Notes under the pieces: model-generated
Database searches by the model: none
Told to the model about the DNA's origin: nothing
Seen by the model: only the letters and a program-made list of their open reading frames with translations
Position numbers and translations under genes: made by a program
Assembly (NCBI GenBank): GCA_021613375.1
Contig: CM038720.1
Coordinates: forward strand, 18,677,715-18,741,714
Direction of reading: 5' to 3'
Length of the DNA stretch: 64,000 bases
Source of the DNA: Megaleporinus macrocephalus
Taxonomy: Eukaryota > Chordata > Actinopteri > Characiformes > Anostomidae
Shown here: in pieces, positions 52,215 through 64,000 of the stretch
Numbering within the stretch: position 1 is the stretch's first letter
How the letters are laid out: each line of letters opens with the position of its first letter

Positions 52215-52490
52215 ATTGTGTACAGGGGAGCAGCCAGAAAGATAACCAGCCTCCACTAAAACCTGGAAGACCCAGTAGACCACCATCCGATAAACAGCAC
52301 GTAAAACTTTCATCTCTGAGAGAGAGGGGAAAAAAGTTGCTCCAGATCTGAAAACTATCCACAAGTGTTTCTTTCCATCGGTCCACTATGAGGAGACACC
52401 TCAGTGCTGTGGGTGAAAGGATGTGTAGCTGTACAAGAAGCTCCTCACTGATGAAAAGGAGGCACATCAAACAAAGTAGCTGCAGTAGTA
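52215..52490 (+). pseudogene. Tc1/mariner transposase N-terminal remnant
   Basis: The frame ending at 52351 reads PLKPGRPSRPPSDKQ, then KLSSLRERGKKL. A GRP motif after the first helix-turn-helix is typical of Tc1/mariner DNA-binding domains. After a frame change it continues TMRRHLSAVG. The wording parallels 38.3-38.5 kb (SDKQH, LSSL-ER, RRHLSAVG), so both are the same family in the same orientation. No catalytic block was found downstream. Confidence 0.65.
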
Positions 52491-52804
52491 AAGTAGTAAA
52501 GACTTTGGAGAGGTATCTGCAGATTCTGCATACAAAGCAAGTCTCCTGAGAAGAACCGCAGCTGTTACAAACTCAAGCGGTGGACAAACTGATTATCAAA
52601 TTATATCAGTGGATGGAGCTTCTATGTACTTTTTCCTGAAGAACTTAATGGCCAGTCACAAACTTTTGCATGGAACTGCATGTCCAGGCCAAGACCTTTA
52701 ATTTTTAATTTTAAGAGTGCACTGCACTTCAGAATAAGGCTGGTGATGATGTACAAGTTGTAACAAGCCAGCTTCACTTTTCCTCAATAAATTAGAACGG
52801 CTGA
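52491..52804. other. non-coding DNA after the Tc1 remnant
   Basis: This may include more of the decayed transposon, but no terminal repeat was identified. Confidence 0.3.
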
Positions 52805-53110
52805 TGGTGGTATCTTTCCTTGGCTCTCTTCCCTTTGAACTTAATGACACCAAACTACTCCACTTATGTTCAAAACAAGCTAAAACACCATCTCGCATGT
52901 CTGTCTCGTTGCCGTATCTTTGAAGACAGGCTGGCACAAAAGCAAATGCAATATTCATTTTCTTCAGAGACGCAAGTAAAAAAAAGAAGAAAATGCCTCA
53001 CCTTCACAGAAAACAGGTCCACACAGGGTAAATAAAATAAGCCTTTCTCCGGTCGCCACGGTTGAGCCAAAACGAGCGAGAAGCCGGCAGCGTTGGGCAG
53101 CAGCAGCATT
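52805..53110. promoter_or_regulatory. candidate conserved non-coding block
   Basis: Repeat-free, with CTTAATGACACC, AAATGCAATATTCATTTTC and balanced composition. Overlapping frames on both strands (52820-53035 plus, 52870-53109 minus) have no domain. Inferred from texture. Confidence 0.3.
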
Positions 53111-55956
53111 CCAGATGTTTTGTTTGAGATAATGTGATTTTAATTACCGTCCCTAAAGTGTGATGGCTTAAACTGAGAGTTAAGCACTCAACCTTTTTTT
53201 AATTTTACAGTTGGATAAGCAAGTTGTAAATCTCGGCTTAAGTAGCTTGTCACAGTATCCTAATCAAGAATGCAAAATCACAGATTATCACAGATATTTG
53301 CCCGTTTAAATCCAAGTCAAGGTTCTAAATGGTTCCTGGCTTGGACGTATAGGTAGCCTTCACTCCACATTACATCACCAACTGAACATCAAAATGTCAG
53401 TCTTTCTTGCTGGGGCGTGAGGAAGCACCTCCAGGCTTTCAAGATACCCCCATCAAGACAATCTGTGCCTGATCTATGCCTCCTTCATGCCTGTCTTCTT
53501 AGTTTTTCTGGATTGGTTCCTAGAGAGATATGAACACAAGCAGTCTCTGGCAGGGATAGGCACATTCTTTATTCGTTTTTTATATCGTCCACGCCATGGT
53601 CTTTTTCTCATATCAGGAGGTCAACATGCACTCGACATAACATGTTTAGTCATTCGGCAGATGTTTATCCAGACTGGCTCACTCAAAATTCACATAAGTG
53701 GCTGAAGACATTATAAAATGGGGTTTTCACAGCATAAATCTTAAATTATGGTAAAAAAAAAACAACTGCAGTTCAACATATGTGATAGAGTTTCTAACCT
53801 ACTTTTAATTCTCTAAAAGGAACAGCTATGATTTACATGTAGAGCAAATGCAGAACATTAACTTGCTGTCGCAATGTCATCAATGCTGGGGTGTGTTGTG
53901 CCTGAAAAGAAAATGAATGTGTTCAATCATACATTATTATCTTTTAAATTCTATTTTAATGAATAAGGTTATTATTTGAGGGCCAATTTTTGACTGTGCT
54001 TTGCAGCAATAATGAACTTTGGGCTTGGCAGGACAATAGTTAGTTATGTTTTGTTGTTATTATTGGTACAATTGATTGTGTTTTAACAAGAACAGACAGT
54101 TTTATTTGTTCCACAAAACACTGCTCTTACGACAAATCAAAAGCTGACTGCTAATGGAGCTCTAGTGAAGAATATTCAGTCCGCATGAGTGAGTAACGTT
54201 ACATTAACAGCACCTCATCAAAAAATGGCACTCGGATACAACACACAGATTTTAAATCCCTAACAGATTATAAAAGACTGGGAGACTCGCACTGCCCGGT
54301 TTCTGCAGATATTTTTGGCCAAGTGTAATTCTGAGAATCAAATAATGGCTGAACTCACACACTCACATGAACTCATGCGTAATGTATTTAACGGGACTGC
54401 TTTTCTTTTAGTGTTGTTTAGTTTGTGTTTACAAGTGTTTTGAAAAATGCTAAATCCTACATTAAAAGGATGGGGAGAAAGTCACACAATGGCACAGCCA
54501 TTACTGAGGGGTTTGTAGTGATGGAAACACTCTTGACGGTTTATCAATCAGAACAATCAGTGCGAGAGCTGACCACACTTACAGGGAGGTGGGCCTTAAA
54601 GACACAGGAGATCTAACATAGCGTTTTAGACAGTGTTTTCTTTTATTCCTAATTTTTCATTGACTGTTGGAGGAGTCGCTTCACATTGTTAACCAGTACA
54701 CATCACTAGATTACTAGAGTTGCATGAAAAATTGAAACATGATCAGGAGGCAAAAACATTCAACTCCTACTGAGCCAGAATCTGCAGGCCTGAGTCGACC
54801 AGCACAGAATCACACTGAGAATCAGGACTAAAATCACCCCGGCTTAACAACATGCCTTAACCATCACTGTAATGCACGGCCTCTCTTAACATCTTTTAAT
54901 AGACACTCCTCAAAAGCTTATCAGTACATATGTTCAGCTCCAGCCTTCCTCCATGTTCTTTAACACAAGACTAAAAATAGTATAGCAACTTGTCTGTGGA
55001 AGTAAGGATCCTGCGCAACACTACGGCAGATCTCTGAGGCTCTTCTGTGGTCTAGGGCTCTTCCGTCAGGAGCAGCACTCCTCCTGGAGAAAAAGGTTGA
55101 GGATATGTCACTCTGTTTTGCCTCTGTGGCCCACTGGACCCTCGCCAAAGACCTTTCTCATAAATGAATTTCGCTCAAGGGCCTGATGACCTTTTGCTCT
55201 GGAGCAATCTGTGAGACATTCAGCTAGGCAGCTGGTGCAAAAGGCTAAGGCTTGCCAGTGCCGAGCGCTTGTGATTACACACATACATGCTGCATTATGA
55301 TGATTCCATGGGCTGACATTTCATGGATGAAACAGGCACTAAGGTGCCAGGAGTCACAAACTACACAGCGCAATGTCAAGATACATCTCTCGAAAGGTTA
55401 TGGGGTCTGAGGCCTTTTCTCGTGGCTTTCTCATATATGTGAAGACTGCTAACTGCAACAATGATTTGTAGCTGTAACTAAAGTTTAACAATTGGCAATA
55501 TTACCAGGAGATCAAGAGAGTCAATGTAAGCATGAGTGTTCTCACTTACTAGAGGTGGGTGTCACATCGTCACTCAGTGCTACTCAATACAGGCAGGCAA
55601 TCGCAATAGAATTGGCGGTTAGCATTCTCCTTCAAGCATGCTTAACTATTCAGTGATTATGTATTAGGCAAAGACCTAGCTAGAAGGTAGAACAACAGCA
55701 ACTAACCGAACATTAGTCAGCCAATTTCACAGCCAATAAGAGCATATATGAAGTCCCAGATGATGCTGTACAGGCTCTCTGATGGTATTTAAACAACAAT
55801 GCTCAATGCAAGAAGTAAAAAGCTATGCTGGAGTTCTCTCATTGTTTTAAACAGATTAGTTCTTTGAAACTTGTGTGAGCAAACTCTCAAGGACAATCCG
55901 CCTGGTGCAGACTGGAGTTAATTGAGAAAGGCAGAATTATTCTAAAGGCTATTTAA
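53111..55956. other. non-coding DNA with one short dispersed repeat
   Basis: A repeat end lies at 53640-53700. The rest has mixed composition without exons that I can support. The part at 54880-55330 is more GC-balanced and might be a weak conserved element. Confidence 0.4.
53640..53700 (+). repeat. short dispersed repeat (CATTCGGCAGATG type)
   Basis: TTTAGTCATTCGGCAGATGT followed by TTATCCAGACTGGCTCACTC matches, with changes, a very common fish repeat wording (CATTTGGCAGACGC, then TTTATCCAAAG). Only the short core is left. Confidence 0.45.
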
Positions 55957-56620
55957 TTGATTTCACATTTTGCTATTTGCTTTGGGCCAGTGGGGGATTT
56001 AGCAGTTTTAAAACGAGACGCAATAATTATCGCACTTTTAAACCATCAGAGATGCATCATTTCCCTTATCTCTACGCTTCCTCCTTGGAACGGGCACATG
56101 TTCACCGTTGGGCTCAAGCACAGCCACTGCAGTGAACACCCCAGCTTAACCTTAATACTGTGATTAACTCTCGGCTAATAATCCATACTGGTCTACATAC
56201 AAATCCATTAAATCAGACAGCAGGAGACAGAGGCTCTGTGGTGAGGTGCGGACAGTGTGCGGCAAGAAGCATTTTTCACAAACTAGCTGGGATGGTCTGA
56301 ACACGCAGGAGCTGTCGTCCTCCGTTGGTTTGATGGACATGTGTGGCGGACTTGTTTACGGGCCCAAGAGCGGAGCTGTCCTTGCGGCTGATGATTCTGC
56401 ACCCAGACAGGCGGCTGGTGTCTGTAGTCCACAGCAGGAGAGATGGCTTAATCAAGCAGGCATGGACAGCATGCGGAAAATTGGAGAGTCATCTACATTG
56501 GGACAGCTAGGCTGTGTGTTTTACTGCCATGGACTGAAGCACTCTGGAAGCACTCGTAATATTAACAAGACTCCAAGAATGTTTGGACATTATTCAGGTT
56601 TTTGAGTGAAAGCCAAATAA
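55957..56620. promoter_or_regulatory. candidate conserved non-coding block
   Basis: It has CTATTTAATTGATTTCAC at the left edge, then a GC-balanced body with a 119-codon plus frame (56246-56605). That frame has no recognisable domain and I found no convincing acceptor or donor. A non-coding element is favoured, but an unrecognised exon is possible. Confidence 0.3.
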
Positions 56621-57340
56621 TAAATAACAGTGAGGGACCCAAAGAGCATTCTACACTTTCAGAGAAGGCCAATCATTTCTGTGAATTAAAAACAACATGT
56701 GAGTGGTACTTTTTATTTAATAGAATGATTGTGCTTGCTGTATTTCAGCTATAGTACAGCTATTATTTCCATGATCTGTTTTGGTTGGAAACAAAAAAAA
56801 GGTCTTAAAGATTGTTTGTTTTTAGCTGTGTTTTTTATTTACCTGTAGTAGTTAGAATGGCCAAAAACAGGTTAGTGCTTGGTTAGCTTAGTGCTAACAT
56901 ACTGTTAGATGGTGAGATAGCAGAAATTAGCATTGTCTAGATTTTTGTTTTTCCATTAGGTATAGTCATGGTTTTGTAATGGATAGACAATATACTGTAA
57001 TTAGATATTTATAGAAATTTACTGTCAAATCAGTTTTGGTCACCACTTTTCAAATTCAAGGTATTGTGGGTGTTAATCGTGCAATCATTAATTAATATCA
57101 CTTCATTTACAGCAGTACTTGCTGAATACTGAATATACCTTTCTAAATGCATTCTGTAACACATTTTATTATAATACATACAGTAACATATTCAGCAAAC
57201 ATCTAGAGTACATGGGAAAAACTTTTTTTTCCTTGCTGTCACTGACTGTTTTTTTTAAAACAATTCTTCTGACAATGTGTTTTATGAAATGTGTTTTTAT
57301 TCATGCTACTGTTTACTGCTTTTTTACTTTTTTTTAACAG
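56621..57340. other. AT-rich non-coding DNA
   Basis: Very T-rich toward the right edge. Nothing recognised before the minisatellite begins. Confidence 0.4.
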
Positions 57341-59080
57341 AGTTCAGTAACACTCAGATTGATACCTGACCCATCACAGTGATTTATAAGTCTACTCAGA
57401 CTTTAGCAGAGATCAGTAACACTGAGATTAATAACTGAACACACTGATTTATCAGTCTACTCAGACTTTAACAGAGCTCAGTAACACTGAGATTAATAAC
57501 TGAACACACTGATTTATCAGTCTACTCAGACATTAACAGAGCTCATTAACACTGAGATTAATAACTGATCACATTGATTGATCAGTCTACTCAGACTTTA
57601 ACAGAGCTCAGTAACACTGAGATTAATAACTGAACACAGTGATTTATCAGTCTACTCAGACTTTAACAGAGTTCAGTAACACTGAGATTAATAACTGAAT
57701 ACACTGATTTATCAGCCTACTCAGACTTTAACAGAGCTCAGTAACACTGAGATTAATAACTGAACACACTGATTTATCAGTCTACTCAGACTTTAACAGA
57801 GCTCATTAACACTGAGATTAATAACTGATCACATTGATTGATCAGTCTACTCAGACTTTAACAGAGCTCAGTAACACTGAGATTAATAACTGAACACAGT
57901 GATTTATCAGCCTACTCAGACTTTAACAGAGCTCAGTAACACTGAGATTAATAACTGAACACACTGATTTATCAGTCTACTCAGACATTAACAGAGCTCA
58001 TTAACACTGAGATTAATAACTGATCACATTGATTGATCAGTCTACTCAGACTTTAACAGAGCTCAGTAACACTGAGATTAATAACTGAATACACTGATTT
58101 ATCAGCCTACTCAGACTTTAACAGAGCTCAGTAACACTGAGATTAATAACTGAACACACTGATTTATCAGTCTACTCAGACATTAACAGAGCTCATTAAC
58201 ACTGAGATTAATAACTGATCACATTGATTGATCAGTCTACTCAGACTTTAACAGAGCTCAGTAACACTGAGATTAATAACTGAACACAGTGATTTATCAG
58301 TCTACTCAGACTTTAACAGAGTTCAGTAACACTGAGATTAATAACTGAACACAGTGATTTATCAGTCTACTCAGACTTTAACAGAGTTCAGTAACACTGA
58401 CATTAATAACTGATCACATTGATTGATCAGTCTACTCAGACTTTAACAGAGCTCAGTAACACTGAGATTAATAACTGAACACAGTGATTTATCAGTCTAC
58501 TCAGACTTTAACAGAGTTCAGTAACACTGAGATTAATAACTGATCACATTGATTTATCAGTCTACTCAGACTTTAACAGAGCTCAGTAACACTGAGATTA
58601 ATAACTGATCACATTGATTTATCAGTCTACTCAGACTTTAACAGAGCTCAGTAACACTGAGATTAATAACTGATCACACTGATTTATCAGTCTACTCAGA
58701 CTTTAACAGAGTTCAGTAACACTGGGAGTAATGACCGAACACATTGATTTATCAGTCTACTTAGTCTTTAACAGAGTTCAGTAACACTGAGATTAATAAC
58801 TGAACACAGTGATTTATCAGTCTACTCAGACTTTAACAGAGTTCAGTAACACTGGGAGTAATAACCGAACACATTGATTTATCAGTCTACTCAGACTTTA
58901 ACAGAACTCAGAAACACTGGGAGTAAGAACTGAACACATTGATTTATCAGTCTACTTAGTCTTTAACAGAGTTCAGTAACACTGAGATTAATAACTGAAC
59001 ACAGTGATTTATCAGTCTACTCAGACTTTAACAGAGTTCAGTAACACTGGGAGTAATGACCGAACACACTGATTTACTAG
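57341..59080. repeat. 65-bp minisatellite, about 27 copies, higher-order trimer
   Basis: The period is exactly 65 bases. Each unit includes CAGTAACACTGAGATTAATA and CAGTCTACTCAGACTTTAAC. A variant unit with GATTGATCAG recurs at 57576, 57836, 58031, 58226 and 58421, spaced 260, 195, 195 and 195 bases. This shows a three-unit (195-base) higher-order repeat in the middle. Later units, carrying a GGGAGTAATGACCGAAC variant, are more diverged. Confidence 0.97.
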
Positions 59081-59459
59081 TCTACTAAGATTCTACTAGT
59101 CTAACTTCACAGTTAGACACAGTTCACAGTTAGTCCTTGTTTGCTGTGAGCTGGTTACTTTAAATCTACATTTATAAAAATATAATTTAATGAATAAATA
59201 TAAAAAGTAAATATATTCTTATAAAAATGTAAATAGGTAACTGTATTATAAATACTGCATTCACTAAATGTAATTGTTCCATTACAGCACAACCCCATTA
59301 ATCTTTGTTCAACGTCTGAAATGTCCTACTTTCCTGGCTTTCTTCGACTTATTTAAAACATAAGCTGTTGTAGAGTGCCTGCAGCACCGTATACACGCAT
59401 CTGCAACACAACTGGTTTTGCATTACTCCAAACAGTGATTTCAAACTGCGTATGATGAA
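59081..59459. other. AT-rich spacer
   Basis: Nothing recognised beyond decayed minisatellite edge words (CTAGTCTAACTTCACAGTTAG). Confidence 0.35.
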
Positions 59460-60020
59460 GAGGTTTTTGATGTATTTGTCAATTAAAGTGTTATTAATTT
59501 CAATGAGGCGAAGCCAACAGCAAGTGCTGGGAGTCCAAAGGTGAATTCAGCAGTAATTGTGCATGCAGATGCATTGCTGGTCATATGAGATTGCGGTTTG
59601 CTATTTTTGAGAGCTTTTAAAGTGGAGTGCTTCTGCAGCATCACTTGACACGCGAGAGCCGCGTCGGGGGGAAGAGTGGAGATAAAGAAAGCGGTCACTG
59701 TTTTTCCTCTCCTAAGCAAATCGGAGACATCCCTTATCTAATCGCTTCCAAGTAAAATGATTCCACAACGAATCAAAGACTAACATCTCGCTCCATTCTT
59801 TTACAGATAGAGGTGTGAAGAGCTTGTTTAACTGACAGCAAGTCAATTCTTCTGAAACAGAGGAAAAGCACGGCAGAGAAAGGGGAATCGGCAGAGGTAC
59901 ACTCGTTTTCCACTGCTGTGTTAGCATGGAGGCAGATGGAGGGGCAGACTGAGAAAGGCATGCTCAGATGGAGGGCCTCAGCTTTGGTTGGATTACTTCT
60001 TGGAGGTGTGTGCGTGCTGT
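59460..60020. promoter_or_regulatory. candidate conserved non-coding block
   Basis: It has GTCAATTAAAGTGTTATTAA, CAGCAGTAATTGTGCATGCAG and GAGATTGCGGTTTGC in a complex, repeat-free sequence. The frames on the minus strand (59483-59719 and 59773-60111) have no domain. Confidence 0.38.
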
Positions 60021-61119
60021 GGAGGATGCGGTGAGCCAAGACTGGTGGGTGGGGTGGAGGGGGGGTCATGTTGTGAGCTATGGGTGGGCATGAGCATAAT
60101 AAGACTGGCATAGAGAGGAGCTGGCATGCCGCTATTACTGCTGTATCGCAGAAAGCACTGCATTACAGGGCATGGAAAACAATATGAGGCACATACGAAG
60201 GTCAAATTAAGTGATAGCAAATCAATCTGCCATAGCAAGCACAAATAGAATTCAAGCAACGACACCTACTACTATTTTTAGCTAGGCTAACATATATTAG
60301 TCCACTTTAAAAGATAACAGAATGCTATACAGTTTTAGAAAACACATAAGCAGGTCTTGCCACTATTAGAGGCATTTACGTGGTTAACTCTGTAGCTCCA
60401 GCACAAAACTAAAGAGGAGAATAGGAATAAATTTAGGGTTACCAAACATTTTGGTCTCAAAGTGGTCAAAATCAACACTTGTTTTTAGACAAAAGTGTCC
60501 AAATCTAATAAATAATTAGATCTCACGTGCAGGTTAGAACAGAAAAAAATCACGAACAACAGCATCTTATAGCTAAAAATAAGTCAATTCTTATCCTGGA
60601 TAAAAAACTCTCTTAGATACGTTTTGATTTTGGGATTTATTTTCAGTTTTATTCTTCAGCCTAGCAGGTCCAGTGTTTAAATTTTGGCCAAGAGCATAAA
60701 GAGCATGTTGTCTATCAGTATTGGACTGAGTGGAAGTTTGTGCAAACTTTACCTAAATAAGAGATGGAGAGAAACGCTGGCCCTTATACATCAAAGAAGT
60801 GCAACTCTTAATGACGTACGAACTGCTCCATGTTTGATTTCAGGAACCTTTACAAGACATGGTATAGAAAGAGGAGCTTTATACACTAATGTTAAATCCG
60901 CTTCATTGCGTGAAATCAAGTGCAGGCCTACCAGCAACTTATTTACATATATTACTTTATATCATTAACATAAAGCATAGCCTAATTTATGCAGATGTTT
61001 TTGTAGAGAGCCAATAAAACAGCTGTTGGAGCTGTAGATGCACAACACCCCCAATTGGTCAAACAGCACTGAGCTTAAATTATGATGTCTGGAAAGAATA
61101 CAATGTGATATAAATTGTA
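60021..61119. other. non-coding DNA, no gene seen
   Basis: A G-rich stretch (GGGTGGGGTGGAGGGGGGG) lies near 60048-60066. The rest is AT-rich without recognised features. Confidence 0.4.
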
Positions 61120-61320
61120 AAAATGACACTCACACCTACAGGAAATTTAGAGTGAGCAACCAACCTAACATGCATGTGTTTGAACGTGTGGGAGGAAACC
61201 CACTCAAGCACGGGGAGAACATGCAGATTCCATACAGAATGGCACAGACCGGGAATTAAACCGGGATCGTCTTGCTGTGAGGCGACAGTGCCAACCGCTA
61301 CACCACCGTGCTGCCTATTA
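61120..61320 (+). repeat. L2-type LINE 3' end fragment
   Basis: It reads TGTGGGAGGAAACCCACTCA, then AGCACGGGGAGAACATGCAG, then TTGCTGTGAGGCGACAGTGC, then CTACACCACCGTGCTGCC. This ordered wording is a widely dispersed 3' end in fish genomes, attributed to L2-like (Maui-type) LINEs. No coding part is present, so it is a 5'-truncated copy. Confidence 0.6.
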
Positions 61321-61439
61321 TAATTTAAGAATTGATATTACAGATGATGCGATTAATAGATTTGGTTAGTTCCATAAACCATGAAATTCAGGTGGTTAAT
61401 AATTTACACTCAAATCTACACACACTCCAACCAGATGAG
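61321..61439. other. spacer
   Basis: Nothing recognised. Confidence 0.3.
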
Positions 61440-61900
61440 AGTTTGATCGTAAAAATATGGCAAGGATGAAATTCATGAATCATAAAACCGTAGGTGAAAA
61501 CTTGTGGCAGCTTATTTGAATTGGATGGAAAGGAGTCATTGTGACTCTACAAAGAGGACCAAGTATTCAAAAAAACCTTCTTGCTTACAACCAGCAAACG
61601 TACTAGGGCTTTGCCATCGGGGTGCTATTAGCCTCAATTCCCAGGTGGCTTTCTGGAATCACAGCTTCACTGAGGCAGCGAGAGGGTATTTCACATCCTA
61701 GTCTGTCATTTTGTTGTAGCGGGTAGGGAACGGACAGATGAATGCTGAGCGGAATGCCTTATGGCAGAATCCTAAATGGCTGGAATTAAATCTCGGGTGC
61801 TGCTGGACCAGTCCACACCTGCTTAGCCACACACCCAGCCTCTCTCCACCTGTCACTCCACCTCACATGCCTCAGAGAGCATGTGTTCTACAGGGGCATC
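61440..61900. promoter_or_regulatory. candidate conserved non-coding block
   Basis: Repeat-free, balanced composition, with TGGCTGGAATTAAATCTCGG near 61780. The 65-codon plus frame (61504-61701) has no domain. Low certainty. Confidence 0.3.
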
Positions 61901-63479
61901 TTACACAACATTAATGTCTGTTAATGGTGCTGAAAAGGATTCTTTGGTTCTCTAAATATAATCATTTTGCCAGTCCGTAAAAATAACAAATCTTGGAATG
62001 GCATAGTTTATTAAGCTGGTTGTTTTTCTTCAACCATTTGGACTTTAACCATAATCGTGATATATATGGAAAGTTAACAATCTGATGTTTGTGGCGCACA
62101 GTATAAAGAAATGATATTAATTATTTCCTGTAGCAAATCAGTAGAGCAGTAGAAATTTTTATGATTCTATATAATCTATATATATAGTTAAAGCTATAAT
62201 TATAGCTACACCCAGTTCCTGGCTTGAATTAAAAGGTGTCAAGACTATAAATTAGCTTTCAGCGTTGTGTCTTAACTTCTTCTAATTGCTTTTATTTTTT
62301 TTTTCAAAAAAGTACATTAAAAGGCGTAATACCTGCCAAAATATTCTTATATATAACACACCATAACAATGTTATTCCTTATAATAAATAAGCTAAAGGT
62401 GTATTTATAATAATATAAAATAATGTTAGCTTTCAATTGGCTAAATGATCTGTCAGCTGTGAATGATCTAGACTGATGACTGAGGCACAGAGTATTTTTA
62501 CAATGATTGGATAAGAAATTGGAGACCAAGATAAAAAATTATTATAAAAAATTATGGGTTATTGTGAGACAACATCCAGTCGTATACATGAGTTTTTGTA
62601 ACACTGGTCAAATCACAAATTATGTTGATCTTTGTTAAAGTTTAGGATTCATCTAAGCTAAAGCTGCACTCTGTAATATTTTATTGTTCAAACTAAAATA
62701 AGTATCATCACTGAGTATGTAGAAAAAAGAAGATGGTATGTATGTAAGTGTGTGCTGCTGTAAGTCACTCTTTGAAACCGACCTTTCAAAACTGACCTTT
62801 TCTACATGTTGTGTGCAATTACATATTTTCACCAGAGAGGTCTTCAAATCCCCAGATCCAACACAGGGTTACTATTGATTAATATTATCATGCTGGCTAA
62901 CATTAACACATTACAATGAACACACAATAAAGCATATAAATAAAGCCCACAATAAACATATAAACATTTTTTTATTAACTTTTACCACTTTATTCATATG
63001 TCAGACCACATTTAGACCTCTTAACAACTGCAACCCACTCACACCTAAGTATTATGAACAAATTAATGATGAATCATTTGAAATCTTCTTTTTTTGATGT
63101 CAGATTTACATAAGGGTTGTACTGTGTGGGCCAGCAAAGAAATGATTTTGACCATTCACTCCACAATGACTATTTACTGAAAGAGAAACTTTCGGGACAG
63201 CGTTGGAGTATATTTTCTATATATTCTAGTAATGCTGTATCATGCTTTTTGCCATTTTTTTTCCTTGTCATCTTAAGACAGCAGCTGTCTTGAACATTAT
63301 TGAACCTTATGATTAATCAATAGAATAACCAATAGAAATGCACCAAAGTAGAGCAAAGAGCACTTCTGATGTGTCCTGTAATGTTTTGGCTACACTTTTT
63401 CTAGATTATATGAGCTACATATTAAGCATGTTCTATTCATATTTACTAAACATAAACATGGATTTAGTCATGTTATTTA
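61901..63479. other. AT-rich non-coding DNA
   Basis: Scattered ATATAT and poly-T words. No repeat family or exon recognised. Confidence 0.4.
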
Positions 63480-64000
63480 TAGCTTTCCATCTCAAAAGAG
63501 GAAAAACGCTTCATGAGGCTCTTTGGCTATGCAAAGTCTGGATCACTGCTGCAAGTCAGTGACAGAGAGAATTTACAAATGCGCCGCACGATTATCTGTA
63601 ATGCATTTACTTTTACAGCAGCTGAATTGATGAGAATGAACCTCGACCGAACACGAGCCAGTCAAAACAATCCGTGCTCAATTATCAGCGCGCACCCGTT
63701 CATCTGCATAACAAGCTCTTTGATTCGTTAACGGGACAAAATGCGTGATTATTCGGCCGTCTCCGCTCTCACCCGGAGGAAACAGCAGGTTTTTATGTTG
63801 TTCATTAAGCTCCTTTCATCATAGCAGCATTACAGAGGTCCTTAACAGTGCTCCTCTAATTCCACTGGTTTCAGCATGATGACGAGCTCATGAGCAGAAT
63901 AGCTAAAGCTGTGCAATGAGTGACAGCTACGCGTCCACTGCTTTATACTCACGACGTCCTCTCTCTGTCCTGCAAAAACGTAGCATGAGCCATGAGCTGT
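63480..64000. promoter_or_regulatory. strong candidate conserved non-coding block at the window edge
   Basis: Complex, repeat-free sequence with ATTATCTGTAATGC, GAATTGATGAGAATG, CTCAATTATCAGCGCGC, GCGTGATTATTCGGCC and TTCATTAAGCTCC. It runs to the right edge of the window and may continue beyond it. Confidence 0.38.

Noticed and set aside
56246..56605. 119-codon plus-strand frame
   Set aside because: No recognisable motif and no acceptor or donor that fits; could be revisited if RNA evidence appears.
61235..61300. tRNA-like GGGATCGT and GAATTAAACC words
   Set aside because: They belong to the LINE 3' end at 61120-61320, not to a tRNA gene.

Overview
The window looks like a gene-poor stretch of a teleost fish genome. 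It has vertebrate-style low-complexity tracts, three minisatellites, and fossils of hAT, Tc1/mariner, MITE and LINE elements. Several dispersed repeats resemble ones common in otophysan fishes (characins, catfishes and relatives); that resemblance is from memory, not from a search. I see no bacterial-type operon, no rRNA or tRNA gene, no CRISPR array and no intact virus.

Only one stretch reads convincingly as host protein-coding sequence: an 82-base exon on the minus strand at 17828-17909. It has an acceptor directly before its ATG, one hydrophobic segment, and a consensus donor. I cannot name the gene. The other long open frames are low-complexity translations, transposon remnants or chance frames.

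Layout. 1-10 kb: AT-rich non-coding DNA with decayed repeats and one complex block (1.8-2.7 kb). 10.2-14.0 kb: two related 31-bp minisatellites. 16.8-18.4 kb: a GA-rich tract, the exon, then a CT-rich tract. 19.6-20.2 kb: a 595-bp terminal-inverted-repeat element with a TAA target duplication. 20.5-25.6 kb: (TA)n and a compound GATA/GGTA/GACA microsatellite. 23-38 kb: many complex, repeat-free blocks that resemble conserved non-coding elements, densest at 35.4-38.0 kb. 38.3 and 52.2 kb: two remnants of one Tc1-like family. 39.0-40.05 kb: a hAT fossil with recognisable transposase. 43.8-45.2 kb: a nearly perfect 703-bp tandem duplication. 48-51.5 kb: paired copies of one dispersed repeat. 57.3-59.1 kb: a 65-bp minisatellite with higher-order structure. 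59.5-64 kb: more candidate regulatory blocks and a LINE 3' end.

My overall reading is a regulatory gene desert or a very large intron near a developmental gene. This is an inference from texture: many complex, homeodomain-site-rich blocks separated by decayed repeats. Cross-species alignment would test it.
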